Notes: generated from the sequence alone by a model not told the origin. Shown: positions 44,354 through 53,547, numbered from the stretch's first letter. The stretch: DNA of 64,000 nucleotides from Taibaiella lutea (GCF_008629695.1 NZ_VWSH01000004.1:496001-560000); one strand, 5' to 3'. Numbers and translations are program-made.

Positions 44354-44359
44354 AGAAAC

Positions 44360-45331
44360 ATGAAAGCAGCAGTAATTTACAACAAAGGCGAAATGCCGCA
44401 ATACACCGACTTTCCCGAACCGGAAATTGAAAATGACGAGCAAATCTTAATGACAGTCAAAGCATCTGCCATTAAGCATCTGGACAAAAGCAAGGCAAGT
44501 GGCAAACATTATTCTTCGGCAGCGGATAATAAAAACGGGAAAATACCCGGCGGCGACGGTGTTGGCGTATTGGCGGATGGTACAAGAGTATATGCTTTAG
44601 GTGTCAACGGAATGATGGCAGAAAAAGCTATTGTTGAAAAGAGAAGAATGGTAAAACTACCCGAAGGTATTGATAACAATATTGCCGCTTCTTTGCCCAA
44701 TGCAGTGGCAGGCTCCGCCATCGCATTACGTTTCAGAGCCGGGATGCAAAAAGGCGAAACCGTGCTCATAAACGGCGCTACCGGATTTACCGGTAAGGTT
44801 GCCGTTCAGATTGCAAAATATTATGGGGCTAAAAGAGTAATTGCGATCGGAAGGAATGGGCAATCTTTACAATCGTTACTGGCTTTAGGCGTAGATGAAA
44901 TTATATCCGTTCGGCAGGATGATGAAGCATTTATAGCACAGATAAAAAAGATTCACAATGAAACGCCCATTGACATTATTATTGATTACTTATGGGGCCA
45001 TACTGCCGAACTCCTTCTTGACGCATTAAAAGGTACAGGCTCTTATACGCATAAAACAAGGTTTGTTTCAATCGGAGCGATGTCGGGAGACAATATTCAA
45101 TTATCGGCACAGACACTGCGCAGCTTTGACCTTCAGTTATCAGGCTCAGGATTAGGTAGCTGGTCGAGGGAAGAGGTAGAGAAACTATTCAAAGAAATAT
45201 TACCGGAAATGTTTGAGCTTGCCGCCTCCGGTCAACTAAAAGTGGAAACAATAGATGTGAAGCTGGAAGACATTGAAAAATTATGGGAGATGGATGTGGA
45301 AGGTGGCAAAAGACTGGTGGTAACGATGTAA
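44360..45331 (+). CDS. Zinc-independent MDR-type alcohol dehydrogenase / quinone oxidoreductase
   Basis: 323 residues of the medium-chain dehydrogenase family. GHVLINGATGFTGKVAVQIAKYYGAKRVIAIGRN-type region (VLINGATGFTGKVAVQIAKY near 135-154) binds NADPH, and the N-terminal GDGVGVLADGTRVYALG is the GroES-like domain. No zinc-ligand Cys set is seen, so it is of the quinone-oxidoreductase type. Probably detoxifies quinones or enals. Its promoter has two dyads, suggesting control by a neighbouring regulator. Confidence 0.88.
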   Translation: MKAAVIYNKGEMPQYTDFPEPEIENDEQILMTVKASAIKHLDKSKASGKHYSSAADNKNGKIPGGDGVGVLADGTRVYALGVNGMMAEKAIVEKRRMVKLPEGIDNNIAASLPNAVAGSAIALRFRAGMQKGETVLINGATGFTGKVAVQIAKYYGAKRVIAIGRNGQSLQSLLALGVDEIISVRQDDEAFIAQIKKIHNETPIDIIIDYLWGHTAELLLDALKGTGSYTHKTRFVSIGAMSGDNIQLSAQTLRSFDLQLSGSGLGSWSREEVEKLFKEILPEMFELAASGQLKVETIDVKLEDIEKLWEMDVEGGKRLVVTM

Positions 45332-45337
45332 TTACGT

Positions 45338-45370
45338 TTCCTCAGGTTTCATATTCTGAAATCTGAGGAA
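45338..45370. terminator. Hairpin terminator after the dehydrogenase gene
   Basis: TTCCTCAG...TTTCA / TGAAA...CTGAGGAA, an imperfect 13-base stem just past the stop. Confidence 0.6.
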
Positions 45371-45447
45371 GCCATTTCAGAACTCAAAATACGAAACCAT
45401 TGCTTTTTTTGTTACAAATCAGTCATCCTGACTTTTAGAAACAAAAA

Positions 45448-45819
45448 TCATTGCTCTTTATTCTGTTCTTTTACAATTTTCTGAAGGTCTGTCCACGCTC
45501 CGCCGTTATATACTTTTTTAAAACCGCGTTCTTTTAACAGGCTTTCTGCTTTCACACTTCGCAATCCATGCGAGCAAGTAGTAATATAGGTTTTTGTACT
45601 GTCAAACTCTATATACCTTTCCCGTATTGTCCCTAATGAAATATTGACTGAACCGTCAATATGACCCGTTTTATATTCATCCGTAGTTCTGACATCCAAT
45701 ATTATAGCACCGTTTGCAATTTTGGAACCCAGTCCTTCTGCTATTGTCATAAACCGATACGTTCTGTATCCTATATAGAGCACCACTAATGAAGATAGTA
45801 TTATTAAAATGACTTTCAT
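45448..45819 (-). CDS. Membrane-anchored rhodanese-like protein
   Basis: 123 residues. N-terminal membrane anchor (VILIILSSLVVLYIGYRTY) followed by a single rhodanese domain; the active Cys is in TTCSHGLRS. NGAIILDVRTTDEYKTGHIDGSVNIS is the classical start. Transfers sulphur or acts in redox sensing. Last gene of an operon; its ATG overlaps the DUF3817 stop by one base. Confidence 0.9.
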   Translation of the reverse strand: MKVILIILSSLVVLYIGYRTYRFMTIAEGLGSKIANGAIILDVRTTDEYKTGHIDGSVNISLGTIRERYIEFDSTKTYITTCSHGLRSVKAESLLKERGFKKVYNGGAWTDLQKIVKEQNKEQ

Positions 45820-46133
45820 TATTTGCCGGTATTGAGGTTTTTCAAAAATCTGTAATCAATATAAAAAGTTCCGAACGGTATAAAACAAGCTACCAGTATT
45901 TTCCAGGTAATAGTTTTAAACTTCCAATTTTGTTCAATGCTTACGCTTAATGTATTGAGCACAAAAAGTAAGAAAATTGCTCCGTGAACAGGTCCGAGAT
46001 ATTTAGACAATTCAGGATTATGAAAAATGTATTTCATAGGTGCTGCTATCAGAAGCAATACCAAAAGAGAAAGCCCCTCCATAAAACCGACAATACGTAA
46101 CCGACCCAGCTTTGTTGTGAATAATTGTATCAT
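45819..46133 (-). CDS. DUF3817 membrane protein
   Basis: 104 residues, three hydrophobic helices. KLGRLRIVGFMEGLSLLVLLLIAAPMKYIFHNPELSKYLGPVHGAIFLLFVLNTL is the DUF3817 signature. Function unknown, inner membrane. One base from the upstream gene. Confidence 0.88.
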   Translation of the reverse strand: MIQLFTTKLGRLRIVGFMEGLSLLVLLLIAAPMKYIFHNPELSKYLGPVHGAIFLLFVLNTLSVSIEQNWKFKTITWKILVACFIPFGTFYIDYRFLKNLNTGK

Positions 46134-46134
46134 A

Positions 46135-46614
46135 TTATCTGAAGTAAGGTCTTTTAGCTAAAGGTGAAAATGGCCAGGGAATAGCTATGAAAATGATGAT
46201 CAATGCAAGAGAAAACCAAATCAACATTACTTTGAATTTTCCGCTGTCTGTCTTCATGCGCTTTGCTTTTGCAGAACCAATTGTCAGTACAGTAATTGCA
46301 GTCAGCATTAGTGAACCATGGATAAGCCCAAAGAAAACTGTATCGGAATTCTTAATCGCTTCTTTAAAGTCTGACATAAAATATTTAATGACCGGACTTT
46401 GAAAATAAAGTATAATACCAATCATCAATTGAATGTGTGCAATAGTTGCAGTCCAATGCCTTACAGCATTATCAGTTCTGGAAAATACAGCCTTTGAAAT
46501 ATATCCTTTGCAGGCTCTGTATATGGCGTACAATAAGCTTGCCAAAACAAACCATCTTGTGAGGTTGTGATAAAATGTAAATGTCTGATACATCTCTTTT
46601 AAGATTGTTTGCAA
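46135..46614 (-). CDS. Cytochrome-b-like integral membrane protein
   Basis: 159 residues, four membrane helices with the family-typical FYHNLTRWFVLASLLYAIYRA and AHIQLMIGIILYF. Conserved His residues (HNLTRW, HWTATIAHIQ, HGSLM) suggest heme or quinone binding but this is not proven. Common in Bacteroidota, function unknown. First gene of the three-gene operon; a large dyad sits 7 bases upstream. Confidence 0.75.
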   Translation of the reverse strand: MQTILKEMYQTFTFYHNLTRWFVLASLLYAIYRACKGYISKAVFSRTDNAVRHWTATIAHIQLMIGIILYFQSPVIKYFMSDFKEAIKNSDTVFFGLIHGSLMLTAITVLTIGSAKAKRMKTDSGKFKVMLIWFSLALIIIFIAIPWPFSPLAKRPYFR

Positions 46615-46620
46615 AGGTAT

Positions 46621-46650
46621 CTAAAAACATACCAATTAGTATGTTTTTAG
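46621..46650. promoter_or_regulatory. Long palindrome between tetR and the membrane operon
   Basis: Near-perfect dyad with 12-base arms CTAAAAACATAC / GTATGTTTTTAG around C-AATT-A, one asymmetric pair only. Candidate TetR operator; as a hairpin it could also end the tetR message. Confidence 0.65.
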
Positions 46651-46660
46651 AGAAAAAAAA

Positions 46661-47248
46661 TTATTTCAAAGAATTCAGGTAATGCTTAAGCTCTCTTAAA
46701 TAGGACGTGTAAGCTTTTTTACCGTTCAATAATTTTCCAAAATTCCGGACACCCCAATAACCCGACATTACAAACATGGCAACCTGTTTTGCATCTGTTT
46801 CCTTACGGACCGTTCCATTTTCCTTTCCTTTTTCTATAGTAGTTGCTATTGTCTTAAGCCATTGCTTTGTAATTTCATTTAAAGCTTTAGTGAAATCAAT
46901 ATTCCAGGGAGTCATTTCCTGTGTGAAATTAGAAGCAGGACATCCGTATTCAACTTTTAAAAAGCTATTCTCCATTAAGAGATGATGCATTAAGTTGTAA
47001 ATGGCATCTAATGGGTTTTCGTTTTGTAAGGGTGCGATAAAGCTGCTGGTGAGTGCAGGTTTCATCAATTCATTGATGATGGCCATTCCCATTTCATCTT
47101 TATTTTTGAAATGATAATAAAAAGCACCTTTAGTCACCCGAGTCGTGGCAAGAATATCGTCAATACTTGTAGTTTGATAACCTTTTACATAAATCAGTTC
47201 AAAAGCCTTTTGTAAAATAGTCAACCGTGTTGTTTCCGCTTTCTTCAT
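46661..47248 (-). CDS. TetR-family transcriptional regulator
   Basis: 195 residues. RLTILQKAFELIYVKGYQTTSIDDILATTRVTKGAFYYHFKNKDEMGMAII at 7-56 is the DNA-binding domain; the rest is the ligand-binding part with YGCPASNFTQEM, a loop often seen in aldehyde or redox sensors with a Cys. It probably represses itself and the three-gene membrane operon through the palindrome 11 bases past its stop. Confidence 0.9.
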   Translation of the reverse strand: MKKAETTRLTILQKAFELIYVKGYQTTSIDDILATTRVTKGAFYYHFKNKDEMGMAIINELMKPALTSSFIAPLQNENPLDAIYNLMHHLLMENSFLKVEYGCPASNFTQEMTPWNIDFTKALNEITKQWLKTIATTIEKGKENGTVRKETDAKQVAMFVMSGYWGVRNFGKLLNGKKAYTSYLRELKHYLNSLK

Positions 47249-47388
47249 AAAAAGATCTCATCGGGTATTTTTACAAAGTAAATGAAACAATATTTTCTAT
47301 ACAAGTTTAAATCAGGAAGAATCCCTTGCCGGATTTTCTTTGTACAGTTTTAATTTGTTATTTTGAATTGCCGAAACTCCAGCCCTAT

Positions 47389-47913
47389 ATGCACTTCTTT
47401 GTAGAAACCGAAAGACTAATAATGCGAGAGATGTTACCGACCGACGATGCCGGCATGTTTCAACTCGATTCAGATCCTGATGTACATCTTTATATCGGAC
47501 GCAAGCCTGTGCAGTATATTGAACAGAGCAGGGAGGTTATTGAAATAGTCAGAAAACAATATGAAATCAATGGCATAGGGCGCTGGGCTGTAATAGAAAA
47601 AGAAACCGGAGCATTTATAGGCTGGTCAGGGCTCAAATTAATAACCGAACCTATCAATGGCCGCAAAAACCATTTAGATCTCGGCTATCGCTTTATCAAA
47701 CAATACTGGGGTAAAGGTTATGCCAAAGAAACGGCCATCGCTTCTGCTGCTTATGCCTGGGATGTGCTGAATGCCAAAGAACTTTGTGGCATTGTACATA
47801 TTCATAATATTGCTTCACGCAAAACACTCCAAAGCGTAGGGCTCAGGTATGTAGAAAATTTTGATTACGATGGCAGCCCTTATGAATGGTATGAAATGAA
47901 ACGCCAGGACTAA
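47389..47913 (+). CDS. GNAT acetyltransferase, RimJ/RimL type
   Basis: 174 residues from the ATG at 47389 (FFVETERLIMREMLPTDDAGMFQLDSDPDVHLYIG); an earlier start at 47326 would add 21 unlikely residues. LGYRFIKQYWGKGYAKETAIASAAYA is the acetyl-CoA binding motif; NIASRKTLQSVGL follows. The substrate is unknown, likely an amino group of a protein or small molecule. Single gene with a terminator. Confidence 0.9.
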   Translation: MHFFVETERLIMREMLPTDDAGMFQLDSDPDVHLYIGRKPVQYIEQSREVIEIVRKQYEINGIGRWAVIEKETGAFIGWSGLKLITEPINGRKNHLDLGYRFIKQYWGKGYAKETAIASAAYAWDVLNAKELCGIVHIHNIASRKTLQSVGLRYVENFDYDGSPYEWYEMKRQD

Positions 47914-47950
47914 AGAGGAATGTTTTTTTAACATTCCTCTTTTATTTTTT
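47913..47950 (+). terminator. Terminator after the GNAT gene
   Basis: AAGAGGAATGT / ACATTCCTCTT with a long T run. Confidence 0.88.
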
Positions 47951-48076
47951 CTCAAGTCAGGAGATACCTGAATAATCCGGAAAAGAGCATTTGTATACAA
48001 ATAACCTTCTTTTGTGTTAACACTACCCTCTGCGTTCAGCGGACCTTTGTACTGTAATTTTAAAGCAATAAAAAAA

Positions 48077-48892
48077 ATGAAAAAGACAATCTTAATTACA
48101 GGTGCGAGCAGTGGTATTGGAAAAGAAACTGCAAAATTATTTAACGCAAATGGCTGGAATGTAATTGCAACAATGCGTAATCCGGAAAATGAAACTGAAT
48201 TAACTCAATTGCAGGATGTGCACGTTACCAAACTTGATGTATTGGATTTACAATCCATTCAGGATGCTGTAGCCGGAGGCATTCAAAAATTCGGGAAAAT
48301 CGATATATTGCTCAATAATGCAGGTTATGGGGCATACGGACCATTGGAATCTTTTTCGAGGGAAAAAATAATACGGCAGTTCAATACCAACGTAATCGGA
48401 CTTCTGGACGTAACAAAAGCCATGCTGCCCCATTTCAGACAAAATAAAAGTGGTATCATTATCAATGTATCTTCTGTAGGAGGAAAAGTAGCTTTCCCTT
48501 TAGGCACGTTATATCATGGAACCAAGTTTGCAGTGGAAGGCATTTCCGAAGCCCTGAATTATGAAGTGGAACAATTCGGCGGACAGGTGAAAATTGTAGA
48601 ACCGGGCGCCATAGCTACGGATTTTGCAGGTCGTTCCTTTGACTTTAACAATGATGAAACTTTGGCAGCGTATCAGGATACAGTAGCAAAACTATTTGCA
48701 GTAATGCCTGCAATGATGGATAAGGCTTCGCCTGCAAGCCTGGTTGCTGACGTTATTTTTGAGGCTGCTACTGATGGCAAAAATCAGATAAGGTACATTG
48801 CCGGAGCAGATGCCGAAGCAATATTAGCAGGCCGTAAAGAGCATGATGATGCAACATTCATTGGCGGAATCAAATCACAATTCGGATTGTAA
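48077..48892 (+). CDS. Short-chain dehydrogenase/reductase
   Basis: 271 residues from the ATG at 48077. TILITGASSGIGKETA binds NADP(H), NNAGYGAYGPLE, the catalytic Ser in NVSSVGG and the YHGTK active-site pair are all present. Oxidoreductase of unknown substrate, classical SDR with no membrane part. Followed by a perfect hairpin and then the AraC gene. Confidence 0.9.
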   Translation: MKKTILITGASSGIGKETAKLFNANGWNVIATMRNPENETELTQLQDVHVTKLDVLDLQSIQDAVAGGIQKFGKIDILLNNAGYGAYGPLESFSREKIIRQFNTNVIGLLDVTKAMLPHFRQNKSGIIINVSSVGGKVAFPLGTLYHGTKFAVEGISEALNYEVEQFGGQVKIVEPGAIATDFAGRSFDFNNDETLAAYQDTVAKLFAVMPAMMDKASPASLVADVIFEAATDGKNQIRYIAGADAEAILAGRKEHDDATFIGGIKSQFGL

Positions 48893-48902
48893 ATCTGACA
48901 GC

Positions 48903-48929
48903 AGAGCTATTGCTTAAGCAATAGCTCTG
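48903..48929. terminator. Hairpin between the SDR and AraC genes
   Basis: AGAGCTATTGCTTAAGCAATAGCTCT, a perfect 13+13 palindrome 10 bases past the SDR stop; the AraC -7 box TACATTTG (48930-48937) follows right after it. Confidence 0.65.
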
Positions 48930-48937
48930 TACATTTG
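48930..48937 (+). promoter_or_regulatory. Promoter -7 box of the AraC-family gene
   Basis: TACATTTG, 29 bases ahead of the ATG at 48967. Confidence 0.55.
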
Positions 48938-48966
48938 TACAGGCTATCTGTCAAACATAGAGAAAT

Positions 48967-49872
48967 ATGAGCAAGATATTACACTTACATAGCATTACGG
49001 AGATCAATTCATTTATGGATCATAAAGTCAGGCATCCGCTTGTAGAGGTAATTGACTTCAGTCAAAGAGAGGAACGTTTTGAAGGAGGCACAAGTATAAC
49101 CTGTGACTTTTACATAGTCATGTTTAAAAATTATTGTGGCAATAAACTCCGCTATGGCAGGAAACCTCATGATTTTCAGGATGGCAGCCTGCTTTGCGTT
49201 GCGCCAAAGCAGTTGCTGACGTTGGACAACGAAAGAGAGGACAGACAGGATATGATGGGTTGGGGCTTGTTCTTTCATCCTGATCTTATTCGTGGCACCT
49301 CCCTGGGAGCCAAGATGAAAGACTATTCCTTTTTCTCTTATGAAACCAATGAAGCCCTGCATTTATCAGATAAGGAAAAACATATACTCTACGAGATTGT
49401 GCAAAAAATAGATGCCGAATTAACGGAGAATATCGACAAACATAGCCAGACACTGATCACTTCGAATATTGAACTCCTTCTGAACTATTGTACAAGATAT
49501 TATGACAGGCAATTCATTACAAGAAAAACCACCAACCAGGACATCCTTACAAGAATTGAACTTGCTCTGACAAATTATTTCCAATCTGCAGACATACGTG
49601 AAAAAGGTTTGCCAAACGTTAAGTACTTAGCAGAACAGGTACATTTGTCGCCCAACTATTTAAGCGATCTCCTGAAAAGAGAAACAGGCATGAATGCCAA
49701 AGATCGCATTCATTACTACCTTATTGAAGAGGCAAAAAATCTGCTGTTGAGTACAAACAAAACAATTGGAGAATTGGCATTTGATCTGGGCTTTGAATAC
49801 CCTCAATATTTTTCAAGGCTATTTAAATCAAAAACAGGAATGACACCGATTGAATACAGGAGTCTGAACTGA
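48967..49872 (+). CDS. AraC-family transcriptional regulator
   Basis: 301 residues. N-terminal cupin-like sensing region (about 1-180), C-terminal double helix-turn-helix: LPNVKYLAEQVHLSPNYLSDLLKRETG and TIGELAFDLGFEYPQYFSRLFKSKTGMTPIEYR. Located downstream of an SDR gene on the same strand, which is a common pairing; it probably activates that or a nearby oxidoreductase. Confidence 0.92.
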   Translation: MSKILHLHSITEINSFMDHKVRHPLVEVIDFSQREERFEGGTSITCDFYIVMFKNYCGNKLRYGRKPHDFQDGSLLCVAPKQLLTLDNEREDRQDMMGWGLFFHPDLIRGTSLGAKMKDYSFFSYETNEALHLSDKEKHILYEIVQKIDAELTENIDKHSQTLITSNIELLLNYCTRYYDRQFITRKTTNQDILTRIELALTNYFQSADIREKGLPNVKYLAEQVHLSPNYLSDLLKRETGMNAKDRIHYYLIEEAKNLLLSTNKTIGELAFDLGFEYPQYFSRLFKSKTGMTPIEYRSLN

Positions 49873-50042
49873 AGGCAGCAGGCTTATGACTGCAAAAAGG
49901 ATCATATGTGATATGGTGTTACTTTAGCATGACTTTATAACAAAGCACACAATAAATTATATACGATGAAGTGATTGAGTTTCTTTATTATCCAAAAGCG
50001 TAGTCAAAAAATACATCATTTTATACGCCATAGATAAAACTT

Positions 50043-50082
50043 ATAAAGGCTAAATAGACAAATCTGTCTGTTTAGCCTTTAT
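50043..50082 (+). promoter_or_regulatory. TetR operator overlapping the promoter of the efflux operon
   Basis: Long inverted repeat: ATAAAGGCTAAA (50043-50054) with TTTAGCCTTTAT (50071-50082), and inner AGAC/GTCT. The -7 box TATCTTTG begins at 50080, inside the right arm. Confidence 0.7.
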
Positions 50083-50091
50083 CTTTGCATC

Positions 50092-50655
50092 ATGAAACAA
50101 AGAGGACAAGTTGTAATTGACAAAATACTCGATACGGCAGAAAGGCTCTTCTATTCTCAAGGCTATAATGCTACCGGTATCAACCAGGTAATAGAAGAAG
50201 CTGATATTGCAAAGGCTTCACTGTACAAACACTTTGAGACAAAGACAGATTTGCTGGTGGCTTACGTTCAGCGTACACATGAAAAATGGTATCAGAGGCT
50301 CGAAGCTGCTATCAGTAAAGTTGCAGACCCAAAAGATAAATTACTGGCACTTTTTGACCATCATACAGAACGACAGGAAATCAGACAGTTTGGTGGCTGT
50401 CCATTCATAAAGGCAAACGATGAAGCAGGAATGAGTGACCCGCGCGTACTGACAGAAATACAGCAGGCAAAGCAGCATAGCAAAGATTTTATAAAAACAC
50501 TTGTAGCTAAGTCGGGGCATAAAAAGCTGTTGTCAGATAAAGAATTGACTGAAGTAATATTCCTCACGTTAGAAGGTGCAATAGCCGCCGCTTCCGTATT
50601 TAAACAGCCTGCCGAAATACAAACTGCAAAAAAAATAATCCAAAAACTTATCTGA
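50092..50655 (+). CDS. TetR-family regulator of the adjacent MFS exporter
   Basis: 187 residues. KILDTAERLFYSQGYNATGINQVIEEADIAKASLYKHFETKTDLLVAYVQ is the DNA-binding domain; FGGCPFIKANDEAG is the characteristic loop of the YcdC/TetR_C family. The start lies only 4 bases after the -7 box, so its mRNA is nearly leaderless. The MFS gene starts one base after its stop, so one operon; a long dyad upstream is its probable operator. Confidence 0.92.
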   Translation: MKQRGQVVIDKILDTAERLFYSQGYNATGINQVIEEADIAKASLYKHFETKTDLLVAYVQRTHEKWYQRLEAAISKVADPKDKLLALFDHHTERQEIRQFGGCPFIKANDEAGMSDPRVLTEIQQAKQHSKDFIKTLVAKSGHKKLLSDKELTEVIFLTLEGAIAAASVFKQPAEIQTAKKIIQKLI

Positions 50656-50656
50656 A

Positions 50657-52126
50657 ATGAAAGAAATTAAAAACAAGTGGTTAGAGCTTGTGATCGTACT
50701 ATCCGCGCCTTTACTTTCTGTAATAGATGTATTCATTATCAACGTAGCGATACCATCCATCAAAAAGGGCGTTCATGCTACGGATGCAGAAGTTCAGATG
50801 GTTATAGCCGGTTATTTGCTTGGATATGCCGCCTTCCTTATAACCGGAGGAAGAGCCGGTGACCATTTCGGACGTAAGAAAGTATTCTTCTGGGGAATGT
50901 TTGCATTCACGCTTGCATCCTGTTTATGCGGTTTGTCAGCTTCTGCTTTACAGTTAAATGTGACAAGGTTTTTTCAGGGATTAAGCGCCTCATTTATGGT
51001 ACCGCAAACTATAGCTTTTATACAAGTGCTTTTCACCGATATCAAGGAAAGAGCAAAAGCATTCGCCCTTTACGGAATAACGCTTGGTACGGCTGCCGCA
51101 ATCGGACAAGCTTTAGGCGGTTATTTATCAGATACACATTGGGCCATAGAAGGATGGAGATTAATATTCTTTATCAACCTGCCCATAGGCATACTGACAC
51201 TCTGGGCAACACATAAATACGTAACGGAGACTAAAAAACATCAGGGAACAAAATTTGATTACACCGGAATACTGATACTGACCTTAGGTCTCTTTTCATT
51301 GATCTATCCGTTGATTCAGGGGCGCGAAGCAGGCTGGCCTCTATGGAGCATAGCTTTGATTATTTTTTCATTCGGCATTTTTGCATTCTTCATTTACAAC
51401 CAAAAAAGAAAACTTGCCGGAAATGGAAATCCATTGATAGATGTAAGGCTGTTTAAAATAAAGGATTTCAATATAGGCTTAGTTGCAGTATTGTTTCATT
51501 TCATGCTGCACACAGCTTACCTCTTATTGAGTGCAGTGTATCTTCAAAATGGTCTTGGTGTTTCAGCTTTGGACTGCGGACTGTATTTTATAGTACCGGG
51601 ATTCTTATTTGTTGCTTCTTCTGTAATGGCATCGCGAATGATAGTAAAGTTCGGTAAGCGCGTTTTACAAGTGGGTGTCATTATTCTGGCTGCAGCATTT
51701 TATTTGCAAATGAGACTTTGGGAACCGGGAACAAGTGTATGGCTGATTATTGGATTAATGGGGTTATGGGGCCTTGGAAACGGACTCGTGCTTCCGTCAT
51801 TGATGAATCTTGCACTTAAAAATGTGCCGCCGCAATATGCAGGTGCTGCCGCAGGTGTATACTCAACCTTTCAGCAGACAGCCTCCGCATTGGGTGTAAG
51901 TATCATTGGAGGTATATTCTTTTATTTTTCCGGACAAAGCTGGGAAGCTGCTTATCATGCCGGTGTAATAGGTTTGCTTGTATGCGTGGCATTGGTAGGA
52001 ATCATGTTATTCTTACTTCCAGATGGAAAAACAACAAGTAAAAATCAAAGAGAAGATGGAGCATCTTCAGATAATAACCTGTCAGCAACCACAACAAACA
52101 CGGAACAGTTTATAGCTATGGATTAA
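50657..52126 (+). CDS. MFS drug exporter, DHA2 (EmrB/QacA) family
   Basis: 489 residues with about 14 membrane helices. The N-terminal APLLSVIDVFIINVAIPSI and GRAGDHFGRKKVFF loops, RFFQGLSASFMVPQ and GAAAGVYSTFQQTASALGVSI are the EmrB/QacA signatures. Proton-driven efflux of drugs or dyes across the inner membrane; exact substrates unknown. Controlled most likely by the TetR upstream. The C-terminal 40 residues are hydrophilic. Confidence 0.92.
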   Translation: MKEIKNKWLELVIVLSAPLLSVIDVFIINVAIPSIKKGVHATDAEVQMVIAGYLLGYAAFLITGGRAGDHFGRKKVFFWGMFAFTLASCLCGLSASALQLNVTRFFQGLSASFMVPQTIAFIQVLFTDIKERAKAFALYGITLGTAAAIGQALGGYLSDTHWAIEGWRLIFFINLPIGILTLWATHKYVTETKKHQGTKFDYTGILILTLGLFSLIYPLIQGREAGWPLWSIALIIFSFGIFAFFIYNQKRKLAGNGNPLIDVRLFKIKDFNIGLVAVLFHFMLHTAYLLLSAVYLQNGLGVSALDCGLYFIVPGFLFVASSVMASRMIVKFGKRVLQVGVIILAAAFYLQMRLWEPGTSVWLIIGLMGLWGLGNGLVLPSLMNLALKNVPPQYAGAAAGVYSTFQQTASALGVSIIGGIFFYFSGQSWEAAYHAGVIGLLVCVALVGIMLFLLPDGKTTSKNQREDGASSDNNLSATTTNTEQFIAMD

Positions 52127-52146
52127 TTACTTTTAGTCTTTAGTTT

Positions 52147-52200
52147 TATATCAATTGAAAGGAGCGAAACTCAATAGTTTCGCTCCTTTCAATTGATATA
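52147..52200. terminator. Exceptional perfect hairpin between convergent genes
   Basis: Perfect 24-base stem (left arm 52147-52170, right arm 52177-52200) with a 6-base loop TCAATA. Very strong; GGAGCGAAAC / GTTTCGCTCC centre. It can stop transcripts from both sides. Confidence 0.88.
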
Positions 52201-52224
52201 TGATCTTATATATTACCTGACCGA

Positions 52225-53495
52225 CTATCGTTCCAGTATCATCGTTGACCCCTGTCCTCTTGCAGCACAAACCGAGATGAGTCCACGGCCGCTGCCCTTC
52301 ATGTACAACAGCTTTGCCAAAGTAGAAACAACCTTTCCGCCTGTAGCTGCAAAAGGATGTCCTGTTGCAAGGCTGCTGCCCGCTACATTTAAACGTTCCA
52401 TATCTATCTTACCAAGCGCTCCGGGCAAACCGAATTGTCTGGAGAGTTCATCATCTCCCCATATCTTCAATGTAGCAAGTACCTGTGCGGCAAAAGCCTC
52501 ATGGATCTCATAAAAATCAAAATCCTGCAATTTCAGGTTTGCTTTCTCCAACATACGTGGCGCAACGATCACCGGTGCCAATAGAAGATTATGCTGATTC
52601 CTGACATACTCAATAGCGCCGGTTTCTGCATAAGTTACATAAGCCAGTACAGGCAGATTGTGTTTGGCAGCCCATTCTTCGGAGGCTAACAATATACCTG
52701 AAGCACCATCCGTAAAATTCGTTGAGTTACCCGCAGTCATCGTCTGGCCCGTTTTAGGAAATGCGGGCTTTAGCTTACCAAGTTTTTCCATACTCGTATC
52801 CCTTCGTAGCGTATTATCCTGTGATAACCCTGCAAATGGAGTTACTATGTCATCGTAGAAGCCCTCATCATATGCTTTTGTAAGGTTCAGGTGACTCTTC
52901 AATGCCAGCTCATCTTGCTGCTGCCGTGTTATACCATAATAAGCCGCAGTCAACTCAGTATGTTCACCCATTGTAAGGCCGGTTTCAGGTTCCTGCCCCC
53001 GATAAGGTACCGGTTTTAAATCCTTCAGGCTAAGAGCAGAGAATATCTTTATCTTTTCAATAAAAGACTTTGCGCTGTTAGCCTTCAATAATGCCTTCCT
53101 GTATTTATCTGAAATGCCTATAGGCAAGTTGCTCATAGAATCTACGCCACCTGCAATCCCTGCTTCAATTTGACCTTGTGCTATCTTGTTTGCAATTGTT
53201 ATAACTGCTTCTATACCGGTAGTACATGCTTTCTGTATGTCTATACCCGGTGTTTCAGGATCGAGTGCAGTTTTCAATACCGCCTCCCTCACCATATTGC
53301 TTTCGTTCGAATGCTTGACAACGGCTCCCGCTGCAACCTCTCCAACCGTTGTCCATGTAATTTGTACTTGTCTACCAGACCATTCAATGCAGCTACCAAA
53401 AGGTCCTGGTTACTATAACCCGCGTAAGCAGTATTGTATCTTGCAAACGGGATTCTGTTATATCCCACTATAGCTACCTTTCTATTGGTGCCCAT
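52225..53495 (-). pseudogene. Thiolase (acetyl-CoA C-acyltransferase) interrupted by a frameshift
   Basis: The N-terminal part (53495 to about 53344) reads RKVAIVGYNRIPFARYNTAYAGYSNQDLLVAALNGLVDKY; the rest in another frame reads GEVAAGAVVKHSNESNMVREAVLKT ... Together they make a full thiolase of about 423 residues. Loss of one G in a GG(G) run near 53344 explains the break. The nucleophile Cys is in IQKACTTGIEA; HEAFAAQV, GHPFAATGGK and VCAARGQGSTM are the other conserved blocks (FadI-like). Thiolases cut or form beta-ketoacyl-CoA. If not a sequencing error, the protein is dead. Divergent from an HxlR gene. Confidence 0.82.
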
Positions 53496-53547
53496 AATTG
53501 TTATTTTTAATAGCGTTGTTAATTAAACTTTCAGAACAAAATTATGA

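Noticed and set aside
47326-47389. Upstream extension of the GNAT gene
   Set aside because: The 21 extra residues do not belong to the GNAT fold, and the ATG at 47389 begins the canonical first strand.
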